The translations under genes were made by a program, and so were the position numbers. The notes below the pieces were generated by a model. That model made no database searches, was not told the DNA's origin, and saw only the letters and a list, made by a program, of their open reading frames with translations. A stretch of 64,000 nucleotides of DNA from Nitrosomonas sp. (GTDB lineage Bacteria > Pseudomonadota > Gammaproteobacteria > Burkholderiales > Nitrosomonadaceae), in the NCBI GenBank assembly GCA_024281825.1, contig JAMWZY010000001.1:1-64000 (forward strand), read 5' to 3'. This document shows, in pieces, positions 21,005 through 30,062 of the stretch. Numbering within the stretch: the stretch's first letter is position 1; each line of letters begins with the position of its first letter.

Positions 21005-22253
21005 CGTGACTATTATCTGGCAATAATTGCCCATTATTTAGACTGAATGGTGATAAAGGTAAAGATAACACCCTGGCATCTTCATTCCGGTTGAGAAATT
21101 TTTCAATTTGCGCAGCATTCTCCTCATGAAATACCGAGCAAGTCACATAAAGTAATTTTCCACCTCGGTTTAATAAGGCCCACAAAGCATTCAATATCGA
21201 TTGCTGCGTCGCGATCAACGAAGTTAAATCGCTTTCGCGACGCAACCACTTAATATCAGGATGCCGACGCACCACACCCGAAGCCGAACAAGGCACATCG
21301 GCCAAAATACGATCAAAGCCCTGCCCATCCCACCAAGAGTAAGGCTTAGAAGCATCACCACAAATTGCCTTCTCAACGATCATTTTCATGCGCTCTAGAT
21401 TCTGCTCGATGCGTTGCATCCGACTGGCATCATTATCCAATACCGTCAGTGATACATTTGCCAATTCTAGCAGATGTGTACTTTTGCCTCCTGGCGCCGC
21501 GCAGGCATCTAATACCCGCATCCCATTTTGCACATCCAAAAATATTCCAGCAAGCTGCGCACCGGCATCCTGCACCGTAACCCACCCTACTTCAAATCCC
21601 GGCAGTCTCTCGACATTCACCGGCTGTAACAAATGAATCATGCTAAGCCCCATCGATTCAAATGGCATCGCCTGCTCTATCAATAATAGACAATAATCCT
21701 GCACGCTAATTTTGCTGGTATTGACACGCAGTGTCATAGGCGGACGTTGATTGCCCTGTTGTAGCATCGAATCATAGTACTGTGGATATTGCTCACGCAA
21801 TTTATCGATCCACCATTGTGGATAAGAATAGCACCCAACCTCAACACGGTCAGCTTTTTGCAGTAAATGTTCTCGTTGCCTAACAAAAGCACGCAGCACT
21901 GCGTTGATTAATCCTTGTAAAGCTTTGTGGCGCGCTATTGATTTCGATGCTGTAACTGCTTGGTTGATAATGGTGTAAGGTGAAGATCTGCTGTACTGTA
22001 GTTGATACAGCCCAACTAATAATAAATAGTGCAGCTGCGGTTCAGCCAAGGGACTCTTCAACAAAAAACCGAGCACTGTTTCCAACTGACCGTAAAAGCG
22101 CAGTACGCCATAGCTGATATCTTGAATGGCACCTTTCTGTTGTTTTGATAATGCGGGATAAGTACGCCAAGTCTCTTGCAACACCATCGTCAAACTACTA
22201 CCGGAGAGTACTCGTGCTACTATTGCTGCAGCCGCAAGCTGCGTTTTAAACAT
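20970..22253 (-). CDS. rsmB: 16S rRNA (cytosine-967 C5) methyltransferase
   Basis: 427-aa S-adenosylmethionine-dependent RNA methyltransferase. The N-terminal NusB-like RNA-binding domain covers about 1-140. The C-terminal catalytic domain has the SAM motif VLDACAAPGGKSTHLLE (about 246-262), the motif IV cysteine in DVPCSASGVVRRHP (about 317-330) and the motif VI cysteine in LLYVTCSVFHEEN (about 372-384), the two-cysteine arrangement of RNA m5C enzymes. Length is normal for RsmB. It follows fmt at about 20 bases and overlaps the DUF4390 start, so def-fmt-rsmB-DUF4390-ntrY looks like one leftward unit. Confidence 0.95.
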   Translation of the reverse strand: MFKTQLAAAAIVARVLSGSSLTMVLQETWRTYPALSKQQKGAIQDISYGVLRFYGQLETVLGFLLKSPLAEPQLHYLLLVGLYQLQYSRSSPYTIINQAVTASKSIARHKALQGLINAVLRAFVRQREHLLQKADRVEVGCYSYPQWWIDKLREQYPQYYDSMLQQGNQRPPMTLRVNTSKISVQDYCLLLIEQAMPFESMGLSMIHLLQPVNVERLPGFEVGWVTVQDAGAQLAGIFLDVQNGMRVLDACAAPGGKSTHLLELANVSLTVLDNDASRMQRIEQNLERMKMIVEKAICGDASKPYSWWDGQGFDRILADVPCSASGVVRRHPDIKWLRRESDLTSLIATQQSILNALWALLNRGGKLLYVTCSVFHEENAAQIEKFLNRNEDARVLSLPLSPFSLNNGQLLPDNSHDGFFYTLLQKK

Positions 22254-22273
22254 CTTGCACAGCTACCTTACAG

Positions 22274-23200
22274 TCAAGCAAAAACATCTCCCAACCGCAA
22301 CGGATTGCCGGACAAATAATCTGTCGCATTCAATTTTGTACCACCCGGTTTTTGTACTCTAACAATTTGCAAACTTCCTCTACCACAAGCCACTATAAAA
22401 CCCTCAGCATTAATTGCAATAATTTCCCCTGGCTTTCCTTTATTCTCGGAAGCGATCTTAGCTTGCCAGATTTTTAAAATATCCCCACCCAACGAAGTAT
22501 AAGCCCCTGGTACGGGATTGAAAGCGCGCACGATCCGATCAATATGCTGTGCCGATTGCTGCCAGTTAATTGCTGCGTCGGTTTTAACAATTTTCGTAGC
22601 ATAACTGGCCAATGTCTCATCTTGTTTGGTTGAAGATAATTCCCCTTGTTGCAACAACATGATTGTTTCAACAATACACTGCGCCCCGAGTTGAGCCAAC
22701 TTGTCGTGCAGTGTTTGTGCAGTATCATTCATGGCAATAGACAAACTGCGTTGCAATAAAATACCACCCGTATCAAGCCCTGCATCCATTTGCATAATGG
22801 TAATTCCCGTTTCCGCATCGCCTGCCAAAATTGCACGTTGAATCGGAGCGGCACCACGCCAACGGGGCAACAGCGAAGCATGAATATTCAAGCAACCAAA
22901 CCGCGGAGTAGTCAAAACAACCTGCGGCAAAATTAAACCATACGCTGCCACTATCATCATATCCGCATCCAATGCCTGCAGTTGAGCCTGAATCTCCGTC
23001 ATCTTGAGTGATTCCGGCTGCGACAAGGGAAGATCATGCTGTTGCGCAAGCTGTTTGACCGGGCTTACGGTCAGCTTCATACCCCTACCTGCGGGTCGAT
23101 CCGGCTGCGTCAACACCATGACAATTTGGTGGTTTTGTTGCAGCAATACATCTAACGCAATGGCAGCAAAAATAGGGGTTCCCGCAAAAATGATTTTCAT
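22274..23200 (-). CDS. fmt: Methionyl-tRNA formyltransferase
   Basis: Adds the formyl group from 10-formyltetrahydrofolate to initiator Met-tRNA; about 308 aa, normal. Seen: MKIIFAGTPIFAAIAL at the start, VLTQPDRPAGRG (about 34-45), the catalytic N-H-D region as LNIHASLLPRWRGAAPIQRAI (asparagine and histidine intact, with D in MDAGLDTGGIL), and the C-terminal OB-like tRNA-binding domain from about 205. The ATG at 23200 matches the family start; an in-frame TTG lies six codons upstream. It pairs functionally with def just upstream, which removes the formyl group after translation. Confidence 0.96.
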   Translation of the reverse strand: MKIIFAGTPIFAAIALDVLLQQNHQIVMVLTQPDRPAGRGMKLTVSPVKQLAQQHDLPLSQPESLKMTEIQAQLQALDADMMIVAAYGLILPQVVLTTPRFGCLNIHASLLPRWRGAAPIQRAILAGDAETGITIMQMDAGLDTGGILLQRSLSIAMNDTAQTLHDKLAQLGAQCIVETIMLLQQGELSSTKQDETLASYATKIVKTDAAINWQQSAQHIDRIVRAFNPVPGAYTSLGGDILKIWQAKIASENKGKPGEIIAINAEGFIVACGRGSLQIVRVQKPGGTKLNATDYLSGNPLRLGDVFA

Positions 23201-23346
23201 CTCAAATGAGTCAGGCAATCAATAAATCTTTACAGAAGATTAGGCAAAAATGAAAAACTCATAGCGCAAGAAGCAAAGCACTTCAACGAATCATTATGGC
23301 AAAGTAAAACACGTTATTTTTTGCCGTCTCACAAACAATCACGGAA

Positions 23347-23850
23347 TTACATGGTATGTCGATGTCTTTTTTTTAATTTTGCCATCACGCGCGCTTGTTT
23401 AAGCCGCGACCAATACTCAACAAATACCTTTCCTTGCAAATGATCCATTTCGTGTTGGATACACACCGCCAGCAATCCGCTGGCATCTATGGTGAGTTTT
23501 TTTCCATCGGCATCAAGCGCTTTGACAGTTATTGATTCAGCACGCGATACCTTTCCATAGACATCAGGCACCGATAAACAGCCTTCCTCATAATCCGACA
23601 AACCGTTACTGGCGGTAATTTCTGGGTTAATAAAAACCAGCAATTGATCATGCGCTTCGGAAACATCAATCACAATAATCCTTTGATGCACATCCACCTG
23701 TGTTGCTGCCAATCCTATCCCCGGTGCGGCATACATTGTTTCCGCCATGTCTCTGATAAGTATTCGTGTGTTGTTGTTTATTTGCAGCACAGGCACCGCA
23801 ACGGTATGCAGTCGATCATCTGGGTATTGTAATATTCTTAAAATAGGCAT
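23347..23850 (-). CDS. def: Peptide deformylase
   Basis: 167-aa metalloenzyme that removes N-formyl groups from nascent proteins. All three motifs are visible: GIGLAATQ (about 44-51), EGCLSVP (about 88-94, metal-binding Cys) and QHEMDHLQG (about 131-139, two metal-binding His and catalytic Glu). It is divergent from the LysM gene, and is followed about 150 bases later by fmt on the same strand. The ribosome site is weak. Confidence 0.97.
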   Translation of the reverse strand: MPILRILQYPDDRLHTVAVPVLQINNNTRILIRDMAETMYAAPGIGLAATQVDVHQRIIVIDVSEAHDQLLVFINPEITASNGLSDYEEGCLSVPDVYGKVSRAESITVKALDADGKKLTIDASGLLAVCIQHEMDHLQGKVFVEYWSRLKQARVMAKLKKRHRHTM

Positions 23851-23951
23851 AGAAATAACAATTCTTCTTAAAACAAATATCCAAGTATCTAATTATTAAA
23901 GTATCATTATGTGCATTATTTTTATATAAACTCACTGCAGGGAAAACGTCC

Positions 23952-24986
23952 ATGCAAAAGCTTATTATAACTGCGTTCATCGGTATGCATTTTATTTTTG
24001 CCTCACCGGTTAAAGCCGAGAACATTATACTGCGAAGCGATGCACCGGAGCATCATACCGTTGTTCCAGGCGATACATTATGGGGCATCGCATCGCGCTT
24101 CCTCAAAGATCCTTGGCGCTGGCCCGAAGTTTGGAATATCAATCGCGACCAGGTAAAAAACCCCCATAAAATTTATCCTGGTGAAACGATTGTACTGGAA
24201 AGATTACCCAGTGGTCCGAGACTTAGACTCTCACACTCCGAGGGAGACTTGCGAACCGTTAAGCTATCTCCACGCATTCGCGTAGAAAATGACAGCAATC
24301 TCCCCATTCCTGGCATTTCACGCACGGTTATCGAACCTTTTTTGAGTCAGCCCTTAATCATCGAAAAAGATGGCCTAGCCAATGCACCGTATATCTTGGG
24401 TTCTAGTGATGGACGCGTTATTTTAAGTACTGGCAATACAGCGTATGTTGCTGGTTTACCTTCAGATCAAGGGCGCGCCTGGCAAATATTCCGCCCTGGC
24501 AAACCTTTACTGGATCCTGACAAAACGAATCTGATTCTCGGCCATGAAGCGGTTTATCTAGGCAATGTCACTGCGGAAACTTTTGCAGAAACCAGTACCG
24601 TCATAATTACCCGAGCCAAAGAAGAAATCCTCAAAGGTGATCGATTGGTGGTTGCTCCAGATATCATTTTCGATAACTATATGCCACACGCACCTAATTT
24701 CTCAGTGAATGGGCGAATCATTTCAGTTTATGGTGGTGTCACTGAGATCGGGAAAGACGCCATTGTCACCCTCAATAGGGGCGCTGAAGATGGTCTAGAA
24801 ATGGGACATGTACTGGCCATCTATCGTAGAAGCCAAGCCAGATCCCTTAAAGGAGACATGGTACAGTTACCGGACGAAAGAACCGGACTGGTGTTCGTTT
24901 TTCGTGTCTTTGAAAAAATCTCTTATGCTTTGGTAGTGCAAAGCACTCTCTCGATTAAGGTATTAGATGCGGTTAAAACACCCTAG
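23952..24986 (+). CDS. LysM-domain exported protein
   Basis: A 344-aa protein with a signal peptide (hydrophobic about 4-18, ending V-K-A) and one LysM domain at about 33-80 (HTVVPGDTLWGIASRFLKDP ... IYPGETIVL), which binds peptidoglycan. The rest (about 90-344) is a beta-rich region with no recognised catalytic motif. Such proteins are routinely found just upstream of dprA and divergent from def in betaproteobacteria. Role unknown; a periplasmic murein-bound factor is the simplest reading. dprA begins 17 bases after its stop, so the two are probably co-transcribed. Confidence 0.9.
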   Translation: MQKLIITAFIGMHFIFASPVKAENIILRSDAPEHHTVVPGDTLWGIASRFLKDPWRWPEVWNINRDQVKNPHKIYPGETIVLERLPSGPRLRLSHSEGDLRTVKLSPRIRVENDSNLPIPGISRTVIEPFLSQPLIIEKDGLANAPYILGSSDGRVILSTGNTAYVAGLPSDQGRAWQIFRPGKPLLDPDKTNLILGHEAVYLGNVTAETFAETSTVIITRAKEEILKGDRLVVAPDIIFDNYMPHAPNFSVNGRIISVYGGVTEIGKDAIVTLNRGAEDGLEMGHVLAIYRRSQARSLKGDMVQLPDERTGLVFVFRVFEKISYALVVQSTLSIKVLDAVKTP

Positions 24987-25003
24987 CATCATGATGCGAC
25001 GAC

Positions 25004-26110
25004 ATGACATCTGCATCCGAGATAGAATTATGGTTAAACCTCAATCTAATTGACGGCCTGGGTGATGAATCAATTCGTCGATTATTGGTCGCTTTAAGCA
25101 GTCCTGAAGCCATATTTTCTGCGTCGCAGAGCGTTCTCGAGAGCATCGTAAAACCTTCCATCGCCAAGCTTATCCAACAAGGCCCGAATCGTAGCAAGGT
25201 CACTAACACACTTAAGTGGTTGAAAGATCCTAGCAACACCATCATCACCTTAGCAGATACGGATTATCCCGCATCTCTATTAAACATTTCCGATCCACCA
25301 CCACTGTTGTATTTGAAGGGACACCGGGAACTTCTGCAGCATTCGGCTTTGGCTGTAGTAGGTAGCCGAAATGCTACTCCGCAAGGTTTGTTAAACGCCG
25401 AAAATTTTTCACAAGCCGCCAGTGATGCCGGTCTTTGTATTGTCAGCGGCTTGGCATTGGGAATCGATACCGCCGCACATCAGGGCGGATTACGCGGCAT
25501 TGCCAGTAGCATTGCAGTAGTTGGCACTGGCCTTGACATTGTTTATCCAGCAAAAAACCATACCCTCGCACACCAGCTCGCAAAAAAGGGGGCGCTTATC
25601 TCCGAATTTCCGTTGGGCACGCCCGCAATTGGTAGAAATTTTCCACGCCGCAACAGAATCATCAGCGGCATCAGCCAGGGCTGCCTAGTCGTTGAAGCCG
25701 CGTTACAAAGTGGTTCATTAATCACGGCGCGTCAAGCCTTGGAGCAAGGACGTGAAGTAATGGCCGTTCCAGGATCGATCCATTCACCACTATCCAAAGG
25801 CTGCCACGCCTTGATTAAACAAGGCGCAAAATTGGTCGAAAATACACAAGATATTTTAGATGAATTGGATTATGCCCCATCACAAAAAAACCATAACGAT
25901 CCTTTAAAAAAACAACCGACTTCCATGGACTCTCCTCAAAACAGCCTGCTACTTACTCATCTGGGCTACGATATCGTCAATATTGACACACTCTGTTCAC
26001 GCAGTGGCTTGACGGCAGAAGTTGTATCAGCCATGCTATTGACACTTGAACTTGAGGGTCAAGTCAGCAGTTTACCTGGAGGGTGCTATCAAAGAATACT
26101 AATTAATTAG
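25004..26110 (+). CDS. dprA: DNA-processing protein DprA
   Basis: 368-aa DprA/Smf protein, which loads RecA onto incoming single-stranded DNA during natural transformation. The Rossmann-like core shows VVGSRNATPQG (about 115-125), SGLALGIDTAAHQGGL (about 148-163), GTGLDIVYPAKN (about 173-184), ISEFPLGTPA and FPRRNRIISG (about 212-221), all diagnostic. A SAM-like domain sits at the N-terminus and a winged-helix (DprA_WH) at the C-terminus (about 310-365). The ribosome site is weak, suggesting coupling to the LysM gene upstream. Its presence alone does not prove competence. Confidence 0.96.
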   Translation: MTSASEIELWLNLNLIDGLGDESIRRLLVALSSPEAIFSASQSVLESIVKPSIAKLIQQGPNRSKVTNTLKWLKDPSNTIITLADTDYPASLLNISDPPPLLYLKGHRELLQHSALAVVGSRNATPQGLLNAENFSQAASDAGLCIVSGLALGIDTAAHQGGLRGIASSIAVVGTGLDIVYPAKNHTLAHQLAKKGALISEFPLGTPAIGRNFPRRNRIISGISQGCLVVEAALQSGSLITARQALEQGREVMAVPGSIHSPLSKGCHALIKQGAKLVENTQDILDELDYAPSQKNHNDPLKKQPTSMDSPQNSLLLTHLGYDIVNIDTLCSRSGLTAEVVSAMLLTLELEGQVSSLPGGCYQRILIN

Positions 26111-26175
26111 GCATTCTTCCTGGAAATTTTAATCATTCACTTGTTCGTTATATTTGTAACTTATTCAATATAGCC

Positions 26176-26634
26176 ATGTTCGATATTCTTGTTTATTTGT
26201 TTGAAAACTATTTTGATTCTGGGAGCTATCCAGATTCTGCAACATTAACCCATAAACTTACGATGGCTGGATTTCCCAATGAAGACATCACTGAAACCTT
26301 AAACTGGCTCTCGGAACTTACCAAACAAACCACCGATCATTATCCAGCTGATTTAGCGGAAAGCACCTCTTTTCGTTGCTATAGCGATGAAGAAATGGGG
26401 AAAATCGATACCGATGGCCGTGGATTTATATGCTTTCTAGAACAGAATGCCATCATTAATCCTCTACAGCGTGAATTACTAATCGATCGATTGCTGATCA
26501 TGGATGACAATTCACACACTGTTGAAAAAATCAAACTGATCGTTTTGACTGAGTTATGGATTCAAAATCAATTTACCGATCATGCCGTACTAGAAAAATT
26601 ATTAATTGTCAGTGACTCTCAATATCGTCATTAA
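26176..26634 (+). CDS. smg: Smg family protein (DUF494)
   Basis: 152-aa acidic protein beginning MFDILVYLFENYFD, the classic start of Smg/DUF494 proteins, which lie next to dprA in many proteobacteria. It contains helical segments and an L-N-W-L motif around residues 43-46. Biochemical role is not established. Position between dprA and topB is the conserved arrangement. Confidence 0.93.
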   Translation: MFDILVYLFENYFDSGSYPDSATLTHKLTMAGFPNEDITETLNWLSELTKQTTDHYPADLAESTSFRCYSDEEMGKIDTDGRGFICFLEQNAIINPLQRELLIDRLLIMDDNSHTVEKIKLIVLTELWIQNQFTDHAVLEKLLIVSDSQYRH

Positions 26635-26799
26635 ATAATGTGTTTAGTTCATTAAAATGACGTTAAATCGTGATCCCATAGCTTTTTGCTTACGATTCAC
26701 TGAAATCTGTTGTTTTTTTTATTTCTGTTGTTATTCGCTTGTTACGAGCTGATGCCATAGTACGTAATAACGATAACGTGCCACTCCCAAAAGAAAACC

Positions 26800-29340
26800 A
26801 TGAGTAAGTTTTTGATCATCGCTGAAAAACCTTCTGTCGCAGCAGATATTGCAAAAGCCTTAGGTAATTTTACCAAGCATACTGATTATTTTGAAAGCGA
26901 TGAATACGTCTTATCTTCCGCAGTAGGGCATTTGCTCGAATTGGTTGTACCTGAAGAATATGAAGTAAAGCGGGGCAAGTGGAGCTTTACTAATTTACCC
27001 GTCATTCCGCCACATTTTGACTTAGCACCGATCGAGAAAACTTCTGCACGACTCAAGCTACTCACCAAGCTAATCAAGCGGAAAGATATTGACATGCTGA
27101 TTAATGCTTGTGATGCGGGACGCGAGGGTGAATTGATATTTCATTATATTTTGCGCCATACTGGCGTGAATAAACCGGTCAAACGCTTATGGTTACAATC
27201 CATGACACCGCAAGCAATTCGCACCGGCTTCGCCAATCTGCTCGACAATTCTGCAGTACAATCCCTAGCTGAAGCCGCGGTCAGCCGCTCTGAATCTGAC
27301 TGGTTGGTAGGTATTAACGGCACCCGTGCCATGACAGCATTTAACTCCCAGGAAGGCGGCTTCCACAAAACCACCGTAGGACGGGTACAAACTCCCACAT
27401 TGGCCATTCTGGTCGAACGCGAAGAAAAAATTAAAAAATTTCGCTCACAAGATTATTGGGAAATTCATGCCGCTTTTGCGACTGAAAATGGTGAATATTT
27501 TGGCAAGTGGTTTGATGAAAAATTCAGCAAAGATAAAAACAATCAGGAATTAAAGCCAGAACGTTTATGGAAGCTCGGTCAAGCGGAAGTTATCCGTGAC
27601 AAGTGCCAAGGACAGCCAGGCATTGTGAGCGAAGAAAGTAAGCCTAGTAAAGAAATTTGCCCACTACTTTACGATCTGACTAGTTTACAGCGTGACGCGA
27701 ATAGTCGCTTTGGTTTTTCTGCCAAAACAACACTGGGCTTGGCGCAAGCTTTATATGAAAAACACAAGGTCCTCACCTACCCAAGAACAGATTCACGCGC
27801 TTTACCGGAAGACTATCTCGCTACGGTTAAGGACACCTTACAAAATCTTGCAAACACGGAATACGGAAAATTTTCGCAACAGATTTTAGCTGCCAACTGG
27901 GTGACACCCAACAAACGAATTTTCAACAATGCAAAAATTTCTGATCACTTTGCCATTATTCCAACCCCATTAAGCTCGGCAAAGCTCAATGAAGCTGAAA
28001 CGAAATTGTATGATCTGGTTACCAAGCGTTTTCTGGCCATTTTCTTTCCCGCCGCAGAATTTTTACTTACCACGCGCATCACACGGGTTGTGCATGAGCC
28101 TTTTAAAACAGAGGGCAAAGTAATGGTAAAAGCCGGTTGGCGCGCAGTATATGGCAAATCAGCTCCAACTGATGATAGCCATGACGACACCTCGTTGGTT
28201 GCAATCACGCCAGGAAAACCTGTATCCACCGAAACAATCGAAATTATCGCAAATCAAACACGCCCACCCACACGCTTTAATGAAGCAACACTCCTATCCG
28301 CAATGGAAGGTGCTGGAAAACTTGTGGAGGATGAAGAATTACGTGCTGCGATGAGTGCAAAGGGTTTAGGCACCCCAGCAACTCGTGCGGCGATCATCGA
28401 AGGATTAGTGTTGGAAAATTACCTTCAACGCGTTGGACGAGAACTTCATCCAACGGCTAAAGCAACTTCGTTAATCACCTTATTACGTGGTCTAAAAATT
28501 CCTGAGCTCATTTCACCAGAGCTCACCGGCAATTGGGAATATCAATTGCGTCAAATTGAACAGGGACAATTAAAACGCTCGTCCTTTATGGATAAAATTT
28601 CCGACATGACCAGGCGCATCGTAGAACAAGCAAAAACTCAGCGTGGTGAAACGATTGAGGGAGATTTTTCCATCCTGCAATCGCCTTGTCCTAAATGTGG
28701 CGGCATTGTTCATGAAACTTACAAAAAATTCCAGTGCCAGAAATGTGATTTTGCGCTGTGGAAAATCCTTGCAGGGCGTCAATTCGAAGTTGGCGAAATG
28801 GAAACACTGATTACTCAGCGCCAGATAGGGCCTCTACAAGGTTTTCGTAGCAAAATGGGACAATCGTTTAATGCCATTATCCAACTCACGGATACTTTTG
28901 AAATGAAATTCGATTTTGGTAATAACGATGCCAATGTCGAGCCTATTGATTTCAGTGGACAAGAATCACTTGGAAAATGCCCTAAATGCAATTGCCCTGT
29001 TTATGAGCACAGCCTTCATTATGTTTGCGAGAAGTCGCTCGGCGCTACGCGTACTTGCAGTTTCAAAGTAGCCAAAATTATTCTTGAACGCCCGATCGAG
29101 CGCGAACAAATCGTCAAGCTTTTAGAAAAGGGCAAAACCGATTTATTACCTAAGTTTATCTCAAAAAAAGGACGCCCGTTTTCGGCCTACTTAGTTGCAA
29201 ATTCTGATGGAAAAATTACCTTTGAATTTGAACAAAAAGTTGCTAAAAAAACCAGCGAGAAAAAGCCCGCTGCCGCTTCACCAGCAAAACGCAGTTCAAC
29301 AACCAAAACAAAAATAACGTCTCAAGCAAAACTCGATTGA
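26800..29340 (+). CDS. topB: DNA topoisomerase III
   Basis: 846-aa type IA topoisomerase. The Toprim domain begins SKFLIIAEKPSVAADIAKAL and carries the acidic motif CDAGREGELIF (about 108-118). The catalytic tyrosine is Y327 in LTYPRTDSRALP. Two Cys-rich zinc-ribbon segments follow the core (about 630-655, CPKCGG...CQKC; and about 725-750, CPKCNCPV...), then a Lys/Ala/Ser-rich basic tail (about 820-846) probably binding DNA. It is longer than the roughly 650-aa E. coli TopB because of these additions. It relaxes negatively supercoiled DNA and decatenates replication or recombination intermediates. It follows smg by 165 bases, so its own promoter is possible. Confidence 0.95.
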   Translation: MSKFLIIAEKPSVAADIAKALGNFTKHTDYFESDEYVLSSAVGHLLELVVPEEYEVKRGKWSFTNLPVIPPHFDLAPIEKTSARLKLLTKLIKRKDIDMLINACDAGREGELIFHYILRHTGVNKPVKRLWLQSMTPQAIRTGFANLLDNSAVQSLAEAAVSRSESDWLVGINGTRAMTAFNSQEGGFHKTTVGRVQTPTLAILVEREEKIKKFRSQDYWEIHAAFATENGEYFGKWFDEKFSKDKNNQELKPERLWKLGQAEVIRDKCQGQPGIVSEESKPSKEICPLLYDLTSLQRDANSRFGFSAKTTLGLAQALYEKHKVLTYPRTDSRALPEDYLATVKDTLQNLANTEYGKFSQQILAANWVTPNKRIFNNAKISDHFAIIPTPLSSAKLNEAETKLYDLVTKRFLAIFFPAAEFLLTTRITRVVHEPFKTEGKVMVKAGWRAVYGKSAPTDDSHDDTSLVAITPGKPVSTETIEIIANQTRPPTRFNEATLLSAMEGAGKLVEDEELRAAMSAKGLGTPATRAAIIEGLVLENYLQRVGRELHPTAKATSLITLLRGLKIPELISPELTGNWEYQLRQIEQGQLKRSSFMDKISDMTRRIVEQAKTQRGETIEGDFSILQSPCPKCGGIVHETYKKFQCQKCDFALWKILAGRQFEVGEMETLITQRQIGPLQGFRSKMGQSFNAIIQLTDTFEMKFDFGNNDANVEPIDFSGQESLGKCPKCNCPVYEHSLHYVCEKSLGATRTCSFKVAKIILERPIEREQIVKLLEKGKTDLLPKFISKKGRPFSAYLVANSDGKITFEFEQKVAKKTSEKKPAAASPAKRSSTTKTKITSQAKLD

Positions 29341-29351
29341 CCTCATCATCA

Positions 29352-29421
29352 ATCCGTTTCTATCCTTCAAAAAATCCATTTTTTGCATATATTACTATAT
29401 CTTGGAATGATAGAAACGGAT
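29352..29421. repeat. Nested inverted repeat after topB
   Basis: A 13-base inverted repeat (29352-29364 ATCCGTTTCTATC with 29409-29421) encloses a second hairpin, CAAAAAA-TCCA-TTTTTTG at 29368-29385. It lies 11 bases behind the topB stop and ahead of the convergent small membrane gene. It may act as a terminator, or be the relic of a very short mobile element; no target duplication was identified. Confidence 0.45.
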
Positions 29422-29433
29422 AGCTACTCATCG

Positions 29434-29679
29434 TTAAACATAGAATTTGATTACGTATTTAACCACACCGCTAAGTCCCATAATAATCATAATAAGTCCT
29501 CCAACAATCGCGGTTCCCTCCAATAGAATAGAAAAAAGCGCCGTTCCAGTACTCGGAAACTCTTCTTCACCAACCGTATTCTTTCTTTTTTCCCTACGTT
29601 CTTTTACCCATAACTGCAACCAGATTGCAACGGGGATCACTAAGAGGGAAAACATTAAAGCAATTTCTGCATCTTCCAT
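29434..29679 (-). CDS. Small membrane protein of unknown function
   Basis: An 81-aa protein with two hydrophobic helices (about 7-24 and 48-74) joined by a charged loop rich in Lys, Arg and Glu (about 27-43, KERREKRKN). The GAGG site seven bases before the ATG makes it a credible gene. No family is recognised; it resembles many small two-helix inner-membrane proteins. It converges with topB and stands alone. Confidence 0.65.
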   Translation of the reverse strand: MEDAEIALMFSLLVIPVAIWLQLWVKERREKRKNTVGEEEFPSTGTALFSILLEGTAIVGGLIMIIMGLSGVVKYVIKFYV

Positions 29680-30062
29680 TTATAGCCTCATTCTAAAAAT
29701 TAGTACCGCCTATTTTAATATTACCTAGCGCTCTAGGTGTTACAAATTTACACCAAACTGGGAAAATCATTCATTAGAGTGTAGCTGCTAATAAAGATTG
29801 CGCAGTAAAAAATGATAAGTAGAATTGTGCTGTTAAAAACTCTCTGGATACCAAATTAAGAAGTAAAGGATAAAGCTATCTTTGCTTACCCATTTAATTT
29901 GGAAAAATAACCCTAAGATACCTTCTTTTTTAAATTTTACGCCACTCACAGATATCAAAATATTCCAACAGACCCTAAGCCTTAACCAGCTTTTATAAAT
30001 GCTGCGCTAAATCTATTGGCTAATCAAAGCCACATCAATCATCGGATTTTAAAGGAGCAGGT
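29680..30062. other. Region upstream of the RHS gene
   Basis: About 380 AT-rich bases separating the small membrane gene from the RHS gene. No coding frame or stable RNA is evident. It ends in AAAGGAGCAGGT, a strong ribosome site for the RHS start. Promoters for both flanking genes should lie here. Confidence 0.5.
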
